Assembly: GCF_001561995.1 (NCBI RefSeq)
Contig: NZ_LLWC01000037.1
Coordinates: forward strand, 1 to 51,239
Source of the DNA: Polycladidibacter hongkongensis
GTDB lineage: Bacteria; Pseudomonadota; Alphaproteobacteria; Rhizobiales; Stappiaceae
Reading direction: 5' to 3'
Length of the DNA: 51,239 nt
The notes under the pieces are model-generated. The model did not search any database and was not told where the DNA came from. It saw only the letters and a program-made list of their open reading frames with translations. Every line of letters starts with the position of its first letter. Position 1 is the stretch's first letter. Below, piece after piece: positions 7,476-16,237 of this stretch. A program made the position numbers and the translations under genes.

Positions 7476-9075
7476 CGTCTCTCTCCCCTTGTACGGCTCC
7501 ACCATTGGGGCCGCCATCGCCGCCCTTTGCTGGCTCAAACGGAACGGGGAGATCGGCCTCAACCAGTTGGTCGCGCTCTTCAATCCGCTCTTGCAGCAGC
7601 AAGTCATAATCCAGCCCTTCACGAGAGCACTCGCGCCGCAGGCTGGTGACCCCGTTTTGCAGCCGTAGTTTGCGCGCCCGCTCCGCTTTCTCATCATCTG
7701 CCGATGGTGCCGCAGGCCCGAGCACTTCCACTTGGCTTAGGTAGGTACGGTTTGCACGAAAAGCCTCATAGCCGCCGCGAAACGCGATCAGTCCGCGCCC
7801 GATTTGCTCATCCAGCCAGTTGGCGAACACGGTCTTGGTCAGCGGTGCCACGACCCGGTTGCGACGGCGCTTTACAATCGGCCAGATCGAGGCATAGGCC
7901 ATGCGCACGCTGGAATAGGTCTCGCCCTTGTGATCCATGGTCATGTTGGATGCGGTAACCCCGATGCGCCGCGCAACTTCGCGCAAGAGGTTCTGAAAAA
8001 ACGCGACATAGTGCGGATTAGGCGTTTTGCTCGAATGCAGCTCAAACTCTTCCCCCGGCGCTAAATGGTTGACCCGTACGCCAGAGGATAGATTGATCTC
8101 ACTTCCCGCCAGCTGCTCAAGCCGCGCAGTCCAGAGATCCTTCAGACCATTTGCCAGCTCTTCGTCGTCATCAAGAACCTGAAACGCCTCGAACACTTCT
8201 CGCGAAGCATCTGGGCTTTTTACCGTTGCCGCCATAATTGCCTGCGAAAGCGCTGTTGCAAGCGTGGCATTACCCAATTGCTCCTGATAGCCCAGATTGT
8301 TAAGCACAGCGGTTAGCAGCGGCACACCCCGCGAGGCATCAGGATTTTCCGAGCGGTCCAGCAGCTGCACAACATTGCAAAGCCCCGCACGATTGTGCGC
8401 AGGTATGTCATGATCGCTCAGGCCGTAAAGCCCTTCACTATCCTCGCGCATGAAACGATAACCTGTGTGCCGCCCGTTCTGATCCTTAAAAATCCCGTCC
8501 TGCAGGCCTATGAGTTTGTTCGTTTCCCACTTCAAAAGCCGCGGCGAAACAAGCGTTACTTTAGTCCCGCTTTCAATGCCGTAGCGCTGCCGTTCCCGTG
8601 CCCCTAAGTAGCTGAAAACACCAAAGGCCTCGCCCTTGCTCAGGAAGTAGCGGCAAACGCCATCATCCATTTCGGCAAGGGTCTTTTCGCCTGCCAAATC
8701 GACCTCTTTAGGATTTTCAGCATAGGCGCGAAACTTGCGCTCCACTTCCTGCGCAAACTCTCGCGCCTCCTTGTCACTGTATTCAAACTTTGACAGGTCG
8801 GGCTTGTAGTTAATCCGCAGCCCCTCGCCGATTGTATCAGTGATTACCTGATCGCAGGCGCCAGCGATCCAGCCGCTGTTATGTAGAAAATCCGTTGCCA
8901 AGGCGGAGGCCCGCAAAGCAGATGTGCGCACATCCTCCGAGCCTGCGCGATTGCTTACCACGCGCTGCGCAAGGACACCGCTGGCATCACCGCGTAAGTA
9001 ACGCATTTGCGCCCGTTTCAATCGTGCAGGCGCCGCAGCTTTGTTTGCACTGATGCGGGCTTTGGCTTTTGTCAT
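7462..9075 (-). CDS. Portal protein, lambda gpB family
   Basis: A 537-residue protein matching lambda gpB in size (533). Recognisable blocks are NSGWIAGACDQVITDTIGEG (about 67-86), LSKGEAFGVFSYL near residue 150, and VTASNMTMDHKGETYSSVRM near residue 385, all typical of the lambda-type portal family. Twelve copies form the DNA entry channel at the capsid vertex. It is coupled to the terminase by an ATGA overlap. Confidence 0.92.
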   Translation of the reverse strand: MTKAKARISANKAAAPARLKRAQMRYLRGDASGVLAQRVVSNRAGSEDVRTSALRASALATDFLHNSGWIAGACDQVITDTIGEGLRINYKPDLSKFEYSDKEAREFAQEVERKFRAYAENPKEVDLAGEKTLAEMDDGVCRYFLSKGEAFGVFSYLGARERQRYGIESGTKVTLVSPRLLKWETNKLIGLQDGIFKDQNGRHTGYRFMREDSEGLYGLSDHDIPAHNRAGLCNVVQLLDRSENPDASRGVPLLTAVLNNLGYQEQLGNATLATALSQAIMAATVKSPDASREVFEAFQVLDDDEELANGLKDLWTARLEQLAGSEINLSSGVRVNHLAPGEEFELHSSKTPNPHYVAFFQNLLREVARRIGVTASNMTMDHKGETYSSVRMAYASIWPIVKRRRNRVVAPLTKTVFANWLDEQIGRGLIAFRGGYEAFRANRTYLSQVEVLGPAAPSADDEKAERARKLRLQNGVTSLRRECSREGLDYDLLLQERIEERDQLVEADLPVPFEPAKGGDGGPNGGAVQGERDAKKS

Positions 9076-11099
9076 TTAAATCTGCTCCGAAATCGATTAT
9101 GCCCCCCTGTCTTGGGCGGCTTGCGCACATGACGCACCAATTCGCCTGATGGTTTGCGGCCCGCGGGCTTGGCAATATTGCTCTTGCTGCGCAGCCGGTT
9201 TGGCAACGAATGTCGCGCTGCGCTGGCATACACCATGCAGTCGAGAGCCTCGTTGCGTGCCCCCTCTTTCTTCAGCTCCCATAGCCGCACCTTGCGCCCA
9301 CCGACGTCCTTGGCGATGGCGTGCTCAGCCGTGAGCTGCGAAAAGTAATCAGCTGAAAGCCCTTCTGCTGGAAAGTGGATGGTGTTGGGGGATGGCGCGC
9401 CGTCTACATCCGGTTTGTTTTTGAGCTGGGCTGAGATTAAATCCTTGGCAGTATCGACGCCGACGATGTAAAGATGCTGCCCGCTGTTCTTGGTGCGGCT
9501 TGGTGTTTTTGGCCAAATCTGCCGCGCCCCGCTGCGATTGCTCATCCCTTTGGTTGCGTAAATACGGCGATATTTCCGCTTAGCGCAAAAGGCGTAAACA
9601 ATAGCTGCCCTGTGTCCCTGGCTGTCGATCGCCGCTGCCCTAATGCGTAAGGCGCGCCCATCTTCAGTTGTGTATGTTCGCCGAAGCGCATCGTCAAAGT
9701 CATCCCACACCCGTTTCCTAGAAGTGTCACCATCAAGCACAATGTGCTCGATCACCCACTGTTCCTCGTCGTTGCCATAGCCAATGACGGTCATTTCCAA
9801 ACGGTCGTCCTGCGTATCCGCCCCCGCAACCAATAGCCTGACGCCGGCAGGAAGTGCCTCCGCACTGTAGTTCTCAACCCGCTCCTCAAGCGCCTCGGCG
9901 CTCATGGAGAATTTCGCCTCCTTCACCACCTCGGCCAGCGCTGTGTTGACGAATTTCCGGTATAGCGTCGGGCGGTTGTAGCTGACCAGATATTCACGCA
10001 CCACATCCGGTAATGATTGGCGCGACGAGTACAGCTTTGAAACCTGAAACCCCGCATGCCCGTCATAGGGTGACTGCTTGCCACAGTCCGGGCAATGGGA
10101 GCGCCCCCGCTCATCCCAGTTCTCGCTATCACTCCATTCAAGCGGACGGTGGGTTTTACCGCAGCACACGAATGGTTTTGTTTGTTTCCACCCCGCATGC
10201 GACTCTTGCGCAATGGCCGCGATGGCCTTCTTACGCTCAGCCTCACTCCACCCAGTACCACACCCAGTGCAGTAGTAGCGCGCTGTATGTGGCAAGTGGT
10301 TGCCGTTCTCGTCCTTGTCCCACTGGATGGTTTCGCGTGACCAATAGAGCACTTGCTCTGTCTCGCAGTGCGGGCATTTGACAAAACACTTGCGCTGGTC
10401 GCTCGCCAGATACTCGCGGTAAATCACCGATGTTTCTTCACTTGAGGGCGAACAGGCGCGCACATTCAAGCGCCGGGACTTGAACGAGGACGAGCGCTCC
10501 TCTCCCAGCGCCAGCGGGTCGCCCATCCCTCCTGCATCGGCTGGGTATAGATCAACCTCATCGGCCAGTGTTATTCGCTTGGGGCGCGATGCCAGATCAA
10601 CCGGAGAGTTCGCGCCGACAAAATCAATAGCCCCGCCCGGAAACGCTTTGTGCTCAATTGTGTTCTCAGAGCCCCTCGCTTTTGGCGCGGGCACAAGCGC
10701 TGCTATCACCGGCGCCCCGCTTACGGCGGGCTGAAACCGCTCTTTAGAGAAGTTCGCCGCCAGCTTCTGCGTGGGCTGGATAAACAGGATAGACGCCGGA
10801 TCCTGATGGATATGGTAAAGTGCGGTGTTGTTCAAAAACTCGGTTTTCATCAGCTGCGTACAGGCCATCACGCTAATTTTCGTAGTTCCAGCCTCTGTCA
10901 CCGCCCGCATTGGTCCAATAGCAACGGGTACGCGGGAGGTTTTCCAGCGCCCCGGATTGGCTGAATTTTCCCTTGGTAGAAACCGGTGCGTATCCGCCCA
11001 CTGGACGAGGTCCAGTTGTGGCGGGGGCTTGAGCCCGTCATGCCGCGCCTTTACCAGTGCCCGCTTAAGGCTCTGCCTTGCTGTCAAATGCCAGTGCAT
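9072..11099 (-). CDS. Terminase large subunit, lambda GpA family
   Basis: A 675-residue packaging motor and endonuclease, close to lambda gpA (641). The N-terminal block has WADTHRFLPRENSANPGRW and an ATPase region (SVMACTQLMKTEFLNN, then ITLADEVDLYP with the Walker B aspartate). A zinc-ribbon insert CPHCETEQVLY...CTGCGTGW sits near residue 245. The nuclease part includes VAGADTQDDRLEMTVIGYG near 430. Its ATG overlaps the small-subunit gene by 35 bases, much like lambda nu1/A. Confidence 0.93.
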   Translation of the reverse strand: MHWHLTARQSLKRALVKARHDGLKPPPQLDLVQWADTHRFLPRENSANPGRWKTSRVPVAIGPMRAVTEAGTTKISVMACTQLMKTEFLNNTALYHIHQDPASILFIQPTQKLAANFSKERFQPAVSGAPVIAALVPAPKARGSENTIEHKAFPGGAIDFVGANSPVDLASRPKRITLADEVDLYPADAGGMGDPLALGEERSSSFKSRRLNVRACSPSSEETSVIYREYLASDQRKCFVKCPHCETEQVLYWSRETIQWDKDENGNHLPHTARYYCTGCGTGWSEAERKKAIAAIAQESHAGWKQTKPFVCCGKTHRPLEWSDSENWDERGRSHCPDCGKQSPYDGHAGFQVSKLYSSRQSLPDVVREYLVSYNRPTLYRKFVNTALAEVVKEAKFSMSAEALEERVENYSAEALPAGVRLLVAGADTQDDRLEMTVIGYGNDEEQWVIEHIVLDGDTSRKRVWDDFDDALRRTYTTEDGRALRIRAAAIDSQGHRAAIVYAFCAKRKYRRIYATKGMSNRSGARQIWPKTPSRTKNSGQHLYIVGVDTAKDLISAQLKNKPDVDGAPSPNTIHFPAEGLSADYFSQLTAEHAIAKDVGGRKVRLWELKKEGARNEALDCMVYASAARHSLPNRLRSKSNIAKPAGRKPSGELVRHVRKPPKTGGHNRFRSRFK

Positions 11100-11550
11100 T
11101 CAGGATTTCTCCAATTTTTAACGATAGTTTTTCTTCGATAAATGGCAGCTCTTGCATTTCCAGCTCATCAGCAATCTCACCCGACATTGCCAAGAAGTTC
11201 GCACGGATCATCGCGTATTCCTTCGCGACTTCGCCCACCACCATATCTATAGGCACCAAAGCTCCCCGCTGCTTCTCAACCTCGATCTCAGCAAGGTCCG
11301 CTGCCGCTGCATCGCGCCGTATCCGGACACGATCTTTTTCAGGCACCTGCTCCTCTAGCGCAGCCTGCAAACAACGCTCGCGCCAAGCGAACACCTGAGC
11401 GGAATTGAATTGAGTTGCCTTCCCGCGCCCTTCATCCAAGTGCACAGGACAGCCCCTTTTCACCCAATTTCGGATGGTCTGAGGGGTAACCCCGAACGTC
11501 TCCGACAGCTCTTTTTGGTTCAAAATCTTGCCCGTTGCCGTCTTCGGCAT
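11065..11550 (-). CDS. Terminase small subunit, Nu1-like
   Basis: A 161-residue protein with an N-terminal winged helix-turn-helix (LNQKELSETFGVTPQTIRNW, then VKRGCP) like that of lambda Nu1, which binds cos and recruits the large subunit. The middle is a coiled coil (DLAEIEVEKQRGALVPIDMV). Its length is close to lambda Nu1 (181). It is the first gene after the non-coding stretch in which a possible cos sequence is seen. Confidence 0.85.
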   Translation of the reverse strand: MPKTATGKILNQKELSETFGVTPQTIRNWVKRGCPVHLDEGRGKATQFNSAQVFAWRERCLQAALEEQVPEKDRVRIRRDAAAADLAEIEVEKQRGALVPIDMVVGEVAKEYAMIRANFLAMSGEIADELEMQELPFIEEKLSLKIGEILNALAFDSKAEP

Positions 11551-11829
11551 TCATGCCTCCTACGAACATGAGCAATTTTGCCCGCCAGCCAAAAAGCCGA
11601 CCCTGTAACACTCTGTTTTTGTTAGATTTTTTAGAGCGCCTTTGCGCCAAAACTAAGCAAGCAAAAACTGAGTTTCTGAAATTAAATCTGGCCATTAAAC
11701 GGGCTAAGCGACCGCAACCCATTGATTTCCTTGAGAAAGGTACCTGAATGGGGGCGGTATGCACGCCGCATCCGGTGAGCAAGTTTAACCCAAAGCCATG
11801 CAAGGCGCATGAGTTGGTTGTGAGCGCCG
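11551..11829. other. Gap upstream of terminase with possible cos site
   Basis: This 279-base stretch has no convincing gene. At 11748-11771 a partly symmetric GC-rich block (GGGGGCGGTATGCACGCC and flanks) lies about 200 bases before the small-terminase start. The spacing is that of lambda cosN to nu1 and it shares GGGGGCGG with lambda cosN. Two short plus-strand frames (11551-11747, and 11748-11840 encoding a 30-residue peptide with CTPH and CKAH pairs) are open, but their coding value is weak. A cos role is inference from position. Confidence 0.35.
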
Positions 11830-12444
11830 CTACCGTTTAAGCAGCCGTTTCCTCACCTCAAACTCTACCTCTCGCTTGAGGGAACTGCTCTCGCGTTCAA
11901 ATGCTTTGGCGCTCTCCCCAATAGTCATCTCTTCAGGGATACGAACGTCTGAGCGTACCTTGCGAAAGCCTGAGTGTCCCCACCAGCGTTTCCCGCTTGT
12001 CCTTGCTTGGAATACGGCGCCTTTGAATTGCGGCATGTCTTTACGGTTCGGGAAACGCCCGCCTTTTATCCACGCTTGCGGGTGCTTCTCTAATCGTCCA
12101 CGGGGCTTTGCCCCTACTCCGCCCCACTTGTATTCTTTGGCTTTGAAGTGCCGTAGGCTGATGTAGCCGCCATTTGTTATTAGGGTGTATTCGAGCCGTG
12201 CGCTTTTCCCGTTGTGACTGGCGTATGCTCTCTTTGCCTTGCCCAGAGCCTTTTTGATGGTTTTCTTCTCTAGCCCTGTTTGTTTGGGCAGTGTTTTTAT
12301 GACAGCGTTGCGTAGCCGTGTGCCGGTGCGGTTGATAGCTGCCCGATAGGCTCGCTCAGCCTCCGCCTTACTTCCCAGCCGCTCTGCCACTTTCCAGAAC
12401 TCGGTGAGCTTGTTATCGTCAATGCTGAGTTTGATGTGTGCCAT
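11830..12444 (-). CDS. Minor tail Z-like protein
   Basis: A 204-residue very basic protein. The segment YRAAINRTGTRLRNAVIKTL followed by PKQTGLEKKTIKKAL matches the style of the prophage minor tail protein Z family (lambda gpZ, 192 residues). It lies upstream of the terminase, away from the tail block, which is odd for a tail protein. It begins just downstream of the porin terminator. Confidence 0.6.
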   Translation of the reverse strand: MAHIKLSIDDNKLTEFWKVAERLGSKAEAERAYRAAINRTGTRLRNAVIKTLPKQTGLEKKTIKKALGKAKRAYASHNGKSARLEYTLITNGGYISLRHFKAKEYKWGGVGAKPRGRLEKHPQAWIKGGRFPNRKDMPQFKGAVFQARTSGKRWWGHSGFRKVRSDVRIPEEMTIGESAKAFERESSSLKREVEFEVRKRLLKR

Positions 12445-12458
12445 TAAACCGGTTCCAC

Positions 12459-12487
12459 AAAAAAACCCGCCGGGGATCTCCGGCGGG
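12459..12487 (-). terminator. Rho-independent terminator of the porin gene
   Basis: On the minus strand CCCGCCGG pairs with CCGGCGGG and is followed by seven T residues (A run at 12459-12465). It lies 39 bases after the porin stop and before the tail-Z-like gene. It isolates the porin as its own transcription unit. Confidence 0.9.
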
Positions 12488-12525
12488 CCATCGTTGGGTA
12501 TTAGTATTACTACAAGGTCAAAGCA

Positions 12526-14058
12526 TCAAAATGTGTACTGGACTCGCGCCCCGACCTTTATATTGTCGGTCTTCGTATTGGTCTTGTAGGCCATTTTGAG
12601 CACATCAATTCGACCTTTAACGGTAGAGTCTGTTCTCTCCCACCCTGCATCAAGCGCCAGAACCAAGCCATCAACGGGTGCGTATGAAAGCGAGCCATTA
12701 ACTCCATACTTTTTCTGATCGAAATCATAACCATATGGTATAGGATTAGCCCCATAGTACTTCTGGGTGTTTGTCCCGCTATGGGTTAGCTTTAGGTATG
12801 ATCCATCTAAGGCAAAGCTAACGTCATCAGTCAGAGCAAATTTAACCCCACCTGACAATTGATAGGCTTTCGCAGAATTGATGTTTGCAGCCGCTTTATT
12901 TGACACAGCGACCAATTCATCAGCTAGCCGAAGGATAGTAAGATAGTCACGTAGTCTGTCAGTGTTGTAAACCCCGCTTGGCCCAAGGGCTCTTACAAAA
13001 CCTTTGATAACGCGATTACTATTCATTGACACATGATTATTATCAATATGCAGCAATTCCGCTGCCTTTTTTTCTGCTTCCGTTGCCGCACCGATTGCTA
13101 TGTGGCGTGTCTTAATTGGCTTGCCTGGCCCCATGACGCGCACATTAAGCAGCCGAAGTGCGTCGATGGCCTCTTTGTTGTAGATTTGAGGCATGTCCTC
13201 AAACGCCGCCCTAGCCATCTGGTGGTACTGGGTTTCGTCTACACCAGCGGTAAATTTAGCGAGTTCCTTACTGTTGACGCCGACATATTCAACGGCATCT
13301 TTCGCGTAAGCTGCCCCAAGACCAACCTTAAACCCAGGCGCCACTTCTGCCAAATCGAATTCAAGCTCACCAATAACGGCATAGCCGGTTTTGCTGTTCT
13401 TATTCTGATGAGCAACACCAGCAACCTTGGCAAAGCCCCAGCCCTGGTTCGCTTCTAACGCGGCGACCAAGTCTACCTTATTATCCGCACCACCTGCTTT
13501 ATTAGAGTCTTCCAATGAAAGCGATGCACTAAGCCCACTACCGAACGACTGAGTGTAAGAAGCCTGTAGGACATCTTTATCGTACCAATTTTGCCCGACA
13601 ACGCCAATTTCAGAAAAACCGACAAATCCGTTGAATTTCGAGTCCGTGTACCCAGCTGTGAACTGGCCATTGCCAAAGCCGATCTGAACGTAGGTATCTT
13701 GAAACCCAACCCAACTTTTCGCAGCCTGATTGTGCTCTCCTCTAACTTCGACAAAGGTTTTGATTAAACCAAATTCGGTTTCCGTCATCGAACTCAAGAA
13801 CAAAGAGCCTCGGCTCTTGTATTTGTAGTTCTTCCCCTCGCCGCTGTTGGAAAGATTACCAGTTGTTGCGGTTGCACGAATGCGTCCGCCAACTTTAATG
13901 CAAGTGTCCTTGCCCGGAAGCTTAAAGAACCCGGCACCAAACGCATCACAAGCTTGAACATAATCAACAGGCTCGGCAACAACAGGCAAATCCGCTGCAT
14001 TTGCAGAAACCAACGAAACTGCGGCTAAAGGCGCAGCAAGTAGTATTTCAGGTTTCAC
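12526..14058 (-). CDS. Porin (Porin_2 type) carried by the prophage, with helical insert
   Basis: A 510-residue outer-membrane porin starting at a GTG (GAGAGGG upstream). The signal peptide ends near ANA-AD at residue 21. Mature N-terminus ADLPVVAEPVDYVQACDAFG and the DTCIKVGGRIRA strand are hallmarks of alphaproteobacterial Porin_2 proteins. It ends with the aromatic VGARVQYTF typical of the last barrel strand. Between two barrel strands, residues about 264-395 form a non-barrel, helix-rich insert (AIGAATEAEKKAAELLHIDN, RLRDYLTILRLADELVAVSN) that ordinary family members of 350-420 residues lack. It has its own terminator and an AT-rich upstream region, as expected of a phage conversion gene. 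Insert function is unknown. Confidence 0.85.
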   Translation of the reverse strand: MKPEILLAAPLAAVSLVSANAADLPVVAEPVDYVQACDAFGAGFFKLPGKDTCIKVGGRIRATATTGNLSNSGEGKNYKYKSRGSLFLSSMTETEFGLIKTFVEVRGEHNQAAKSWVGFQDTYVQIGFGNGQFTAGYTDSKFNGFVGFSEIGVVGQNWYDKDVLQASYTQSFGSGLSASLSLEDSNKAGGADNKVDLVAALEANQGWGFAKVAGVAHQNKNSKTGYAVIGELEFDLAEVAPGFKVGLGAAYAKDAVEYVGVNSKELAKFTAGVDETQYHQMARAAFEDMPQIYNKEAIDALRLLNVRVMGPGKPIKTRHIAIGAATEAEKKAAELLHIDNNHVSMNSNRVIKGFVRALGPSGVYNTDRLRDYLTILRLADELVAVSNKAAANINSAKAYQLSGGVKFALTDDVSFALDGSYLKLTHSGTNTQKYYGANPIPYGYDFDQKKYGVNGSLSYAPVDGLVLALDAGWERTDSTVKGRIDVLKMAYKTNTKTDNIKVGARVQYTF

Positions 14059-14482
14059 TAAAAGACCCTCTCAAGTAATAGATAAAATAGTAAAGTCTTA
14101 AAATAGCCATGCATATCACGCAAAGCTATTCACCTTTACTTATAGTTATCTATTATTAAGCATCTTCCACGCGTGTGCTTTTAAGCACTTCCACTACATC
14201 TACTTATATGATTGAATACAATTTACTACTTTAACTTTTTTCTATATACATAATTACCAAGAAGACCACTGAAGAAACAACAGGCAAGGCTTCTCATTAC
14301 AGCGCTTTGACTCCAAGCAGATTCTCAGTCCATAACAGTCCCCTGCTCAACTTATGCGTGAGTAGTTACGGTAGGGGCGGCATTAAGTTGTTTGGTGTCG
14401 GTCGGGCTGGTGTCGTCAAACTTTAGCCCGAGGTTAGAAGGTTCACACCTCCCTTCCCCTTGCCTTAACGCAAAGGGGAAAT
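14059..14482. promoter_or_regulatory. AT-rich divergent intergenic region with structured leader
   Basis: This 424-base stretch separates the leftward porin from the rightward membrane gene. The porin side (to about 14300) is much richer in A+T than the phage genes around it. I see no clean sigma-70 promoter there. The right side can fold: TCGGGCT at 14402-14408 pairs exactly with AGCCCGA at 14425-14431, and the start-proximal hairpin follows. Confidence 0.5.
14454..14480 (+). promoter_or_regulatory. Hairpin masking the ribosome-binding site of the 14483 gene
   Basis: TTCCCCTT (14454-14461) pairs perfectly with AAGGGGAA (14473-14480), extended by GC/GC around a 6-base loop with one bulged A. 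The Shine-Dalgarno bases AAGGGG are inside the stem, three bases before the ATG. Translation should be low unless the stem opens. This is inferred from sequence only. Confidence 0.65.
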
Positions 14483-15316
14483 ATGCTTAAAGAATATAAA
14501 AACAGTCCCGCGCCTGTTAAGTTGATTTACTGGCTTTTTGTGTTGTTCTTCTGTGCATTGGCGCTGCTAGGGATGTCCACAGTACTGTTGACCTTCGGGG
14601 TTTTGACAAAAAATTTCTTTAGCATTGAGAGTTTTGAAGTCTCAATGGCAACTTTTGCTCAGGTATTATCTGCAGTAGCTACATTAACACTTGCAATTCT
14701 GGGGTATAGGACGATCAGCTCAGGAGAGCGACAGTTTCGTACAATACAAGACCAACAAAGAAATTTCATTTTAAGTAAGCTCCCCCATGACATCAATTTG
14801 CTACTGAGCTGCCTTTACACAATAGAAGACCGTTATATTTGGTATATCTATGGTCAAAGAAATTATGAGAGAATTGAGTATCCCAAAACGTCTATTGAAG
14901 CCCTTTGTGAGTACGCAAAATTTCCTTCTCCTGACGCAGCTGCTGTTTCAAACCTAATTGCGCAGATTACAAGTATTTTTCCGACGATATACTGGAGATC
15001 CCTCAATATATATTCGGTTAAATGCTATTTCCCGGAATTCAACCCTGAGCAGGAGCTCATTGAAGCTGTCCACTGCGAGTTATTAATTCAGCTGCTGCAC
15101 CAGTTGTTGCACAATGCTACACCGCTGGACCTGAGGATTAGTGGCAGGGATATGCTAGAGCGTCAGTATAAATTTCATATTTGTAGGCAGACACTTCCTA
15201 GTAAAGACAAGGAAAAAGAGCATCTAGAAAGACTCTTTAATTCTAATGAATTTACTAAGCTTGCGAGCGAGCTAGATGGCGCTATCAAGGCCGCTAAAGC
15301 AGTATCCCCCCCCTAA
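14483..15316 (+). CDS. Two-helix membrane protein of unknown function (cargo)
   Basis: A 277-residue protein starting MLKEYKNSPAPVKLIYWLFV. Membrane helices are predicted at about 14-42 and 58-78 (FAQVLSAVATLTLAILGYRT), followed by ERQFRTIQDQQRNF and a long cytoplasmic domain. It is AT-richer than its neighbours and lies against the leftward phage operon, overlapping the end of the next gene by 4 bases. The architecture matches the putAbiC-like protein at 6687 without obvious sequence identity. A superinfection-exclusion or abortive-infection role is a guess from context. Confidence 0.6.
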   Translation: MLKEYKNSPAPVKLIYWLFVLFFCALALLGMSTVLLTFGVLTKNFFSIESFEVSMATFAQVLSAVATLTLAILGYRTISSGERQFRTIQDQQRNFILSKLPHDINLLLSCLYTIEDRYIWYIYGQRNYERIEYPKTSIEALCEYAKFPSPDAAAVSNLIAQITSIFPTIYWRSLNIYSVKCYFPEFNPEQELIEAVHCELLIQLLHQLLHNATPLDLRISGRDMLERQYKFHICRQTLPSKDKEKEHLERLFNSNEFTKLASELDGAIKAAKAVSPP

Positions 15317-15846
15317 GCCGCAAGTTTCCTCATTCTATCAGAATAACTACCCGATTTAGGCCGGTATTGTCCAACCAGAATTTCACTAGCTAGGGAAGGA
15401 TAAACCCTATCTTTACATAGACTTATCATTATATCTTCAAGTGCAATATTAACCCTATTGTAGCAGGTTTGCCGCGCAATACCCATTTGACTAATGAACT
15501 TACTTAGGCTCAACTTATAGGCATAGCAAAACGTCATGACCGCCAATGCCTTACGGGCTTCGGGCCGCTTTACCGCCGCCATCCAGCCCCACGTTTCTTC
15601 CATGCGCGCAATGGCCGCCGCGTCGGGCCTTGGCTGGTTACGCAGCTTCTTTTCCCCCTCAGTGAGTTTTTTAGCGCAGGCATTAAGAGCTGCCTCCCAT
15701 TGCTCTGCCTCACTTGGTGTTGTCTCGGGCCAGAATGTTGCAGGCTGGCCCGGCCTTACCCCACGCACCCGCTGATAACGCATCACAACCTGCGCTTCGA
15801 TGAGGCGATCGAGGATAACAGCTTCTGTGATCTGTAGTGGTGTCAT
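15313..15846 (-). CDS. DUF6362-like phage protein with HTH
   Basis: A 177-residue protein starting MTPLQITEAVILDRLIEAQV. I start it at 15846 with GAGGGC upstream. The GVRPGQPATFWPE segment, AAIARMEETWGWM and a C-terminal helix-turn-helix (KFISQMGIARQTCYNRVNIA) resemble a protein family common in alphaproteobacterial phages just before the packaging genes. A role as late-gene regulator or small packaging factor is possible but unproven. Confidence 0.55.
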   Translation of the reverse strand: MTPLQITEAVILDRLIEAQVVMRYQRVRGVRPGQPATFWPETTPSEAEQWEAALNACAKKLTEGEKKLRNQPRPDAAAIARMEETWGWMAAVKRPEARKALAVMTFCYAYKLSLSKFISQMGIARQTCYNRVNIALEDIMISLCKDRVYPSLASEILVGQYRPKSGSYSDRMRKLAA

Positions 15847-15862
15847 AAGTGCCCTCAAGGTT

Positions 15863-16072
15863 TCAAGGGGCCGGATCCAGCCCAGCCGTAATCGCTGCGC
15901 ATGCAAGCGCAATATGCAGGGGAATTTCTACTTTGCGCGATGGGTCGTCCCGCCTCGTGCCAGTCTCGTAAAGCCTGATGGTCTCTGGCGAAACCCCGAG
16001 GGCCTCAGCAGCCTGCGTTCTGCTTTTAAAGCCGCTTTCTTTACGCCAGTTTTTAAAGCTCTCGGGGGTCAT
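15863..16072 (-). CDS. Small XRE-type helix-turn-helix regulator
   Basis: A 69-residue protein starting MTPESFKNWRKESGFKSRTQ, then AAEALGVSPETIRLYETGTR, a clear Cro/C1-type helix-turn-helix. I use the ATG at 16072 (TAGGAA upstream). It is the third gene after a promoter flanked by two GGTAC-type palindromes and is a good candidate to bind them. That pairing is inferred. Confidence 0.75.
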   Translation of the reverse strand: MTPESFKNWRKESGFKSRTQAAEALGVSPETIRLYETGTRRDDPSRKVEIPLHIALACAAITAGLDPAP

Positions 16073-16082
16073 TGCTGTATTC

Positions 16083-16175
16083 CTATTTAAGTAATTCCGG
16101 CAGGTAATAAGCAGCCACAAAAGCCGCGAAGAGTGCCAGAAGGATCAAAGCGTTTTTGCGTTGAGGTTTCATCAT
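16083..16175 (-). CDS. 30-residue membrane micropeptide
   Basis: An ATG-ATG start at 16175 preceded by AGAGG encodes MMKPQRKNALILLALFAAFV and then AAYYLPELLK, one membrane helix with a basic N-terminus. It ends two codons before the ribosome-binding region of the XRE gene. Length is 30 residues. Both the site and the compact spacing support translation. Function unknown. Confidence 0.5.
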   Translation of the reverse strand: MMKPQRKNALILLALFAAFVAAYYLPELLK

Positions 16176-16237
16176 TGCGCCTCTATTATCACCTTTAAGG
16201 AGTAAGGTGCTGGGGACCGTAACCCCCAGCAGTTTGA

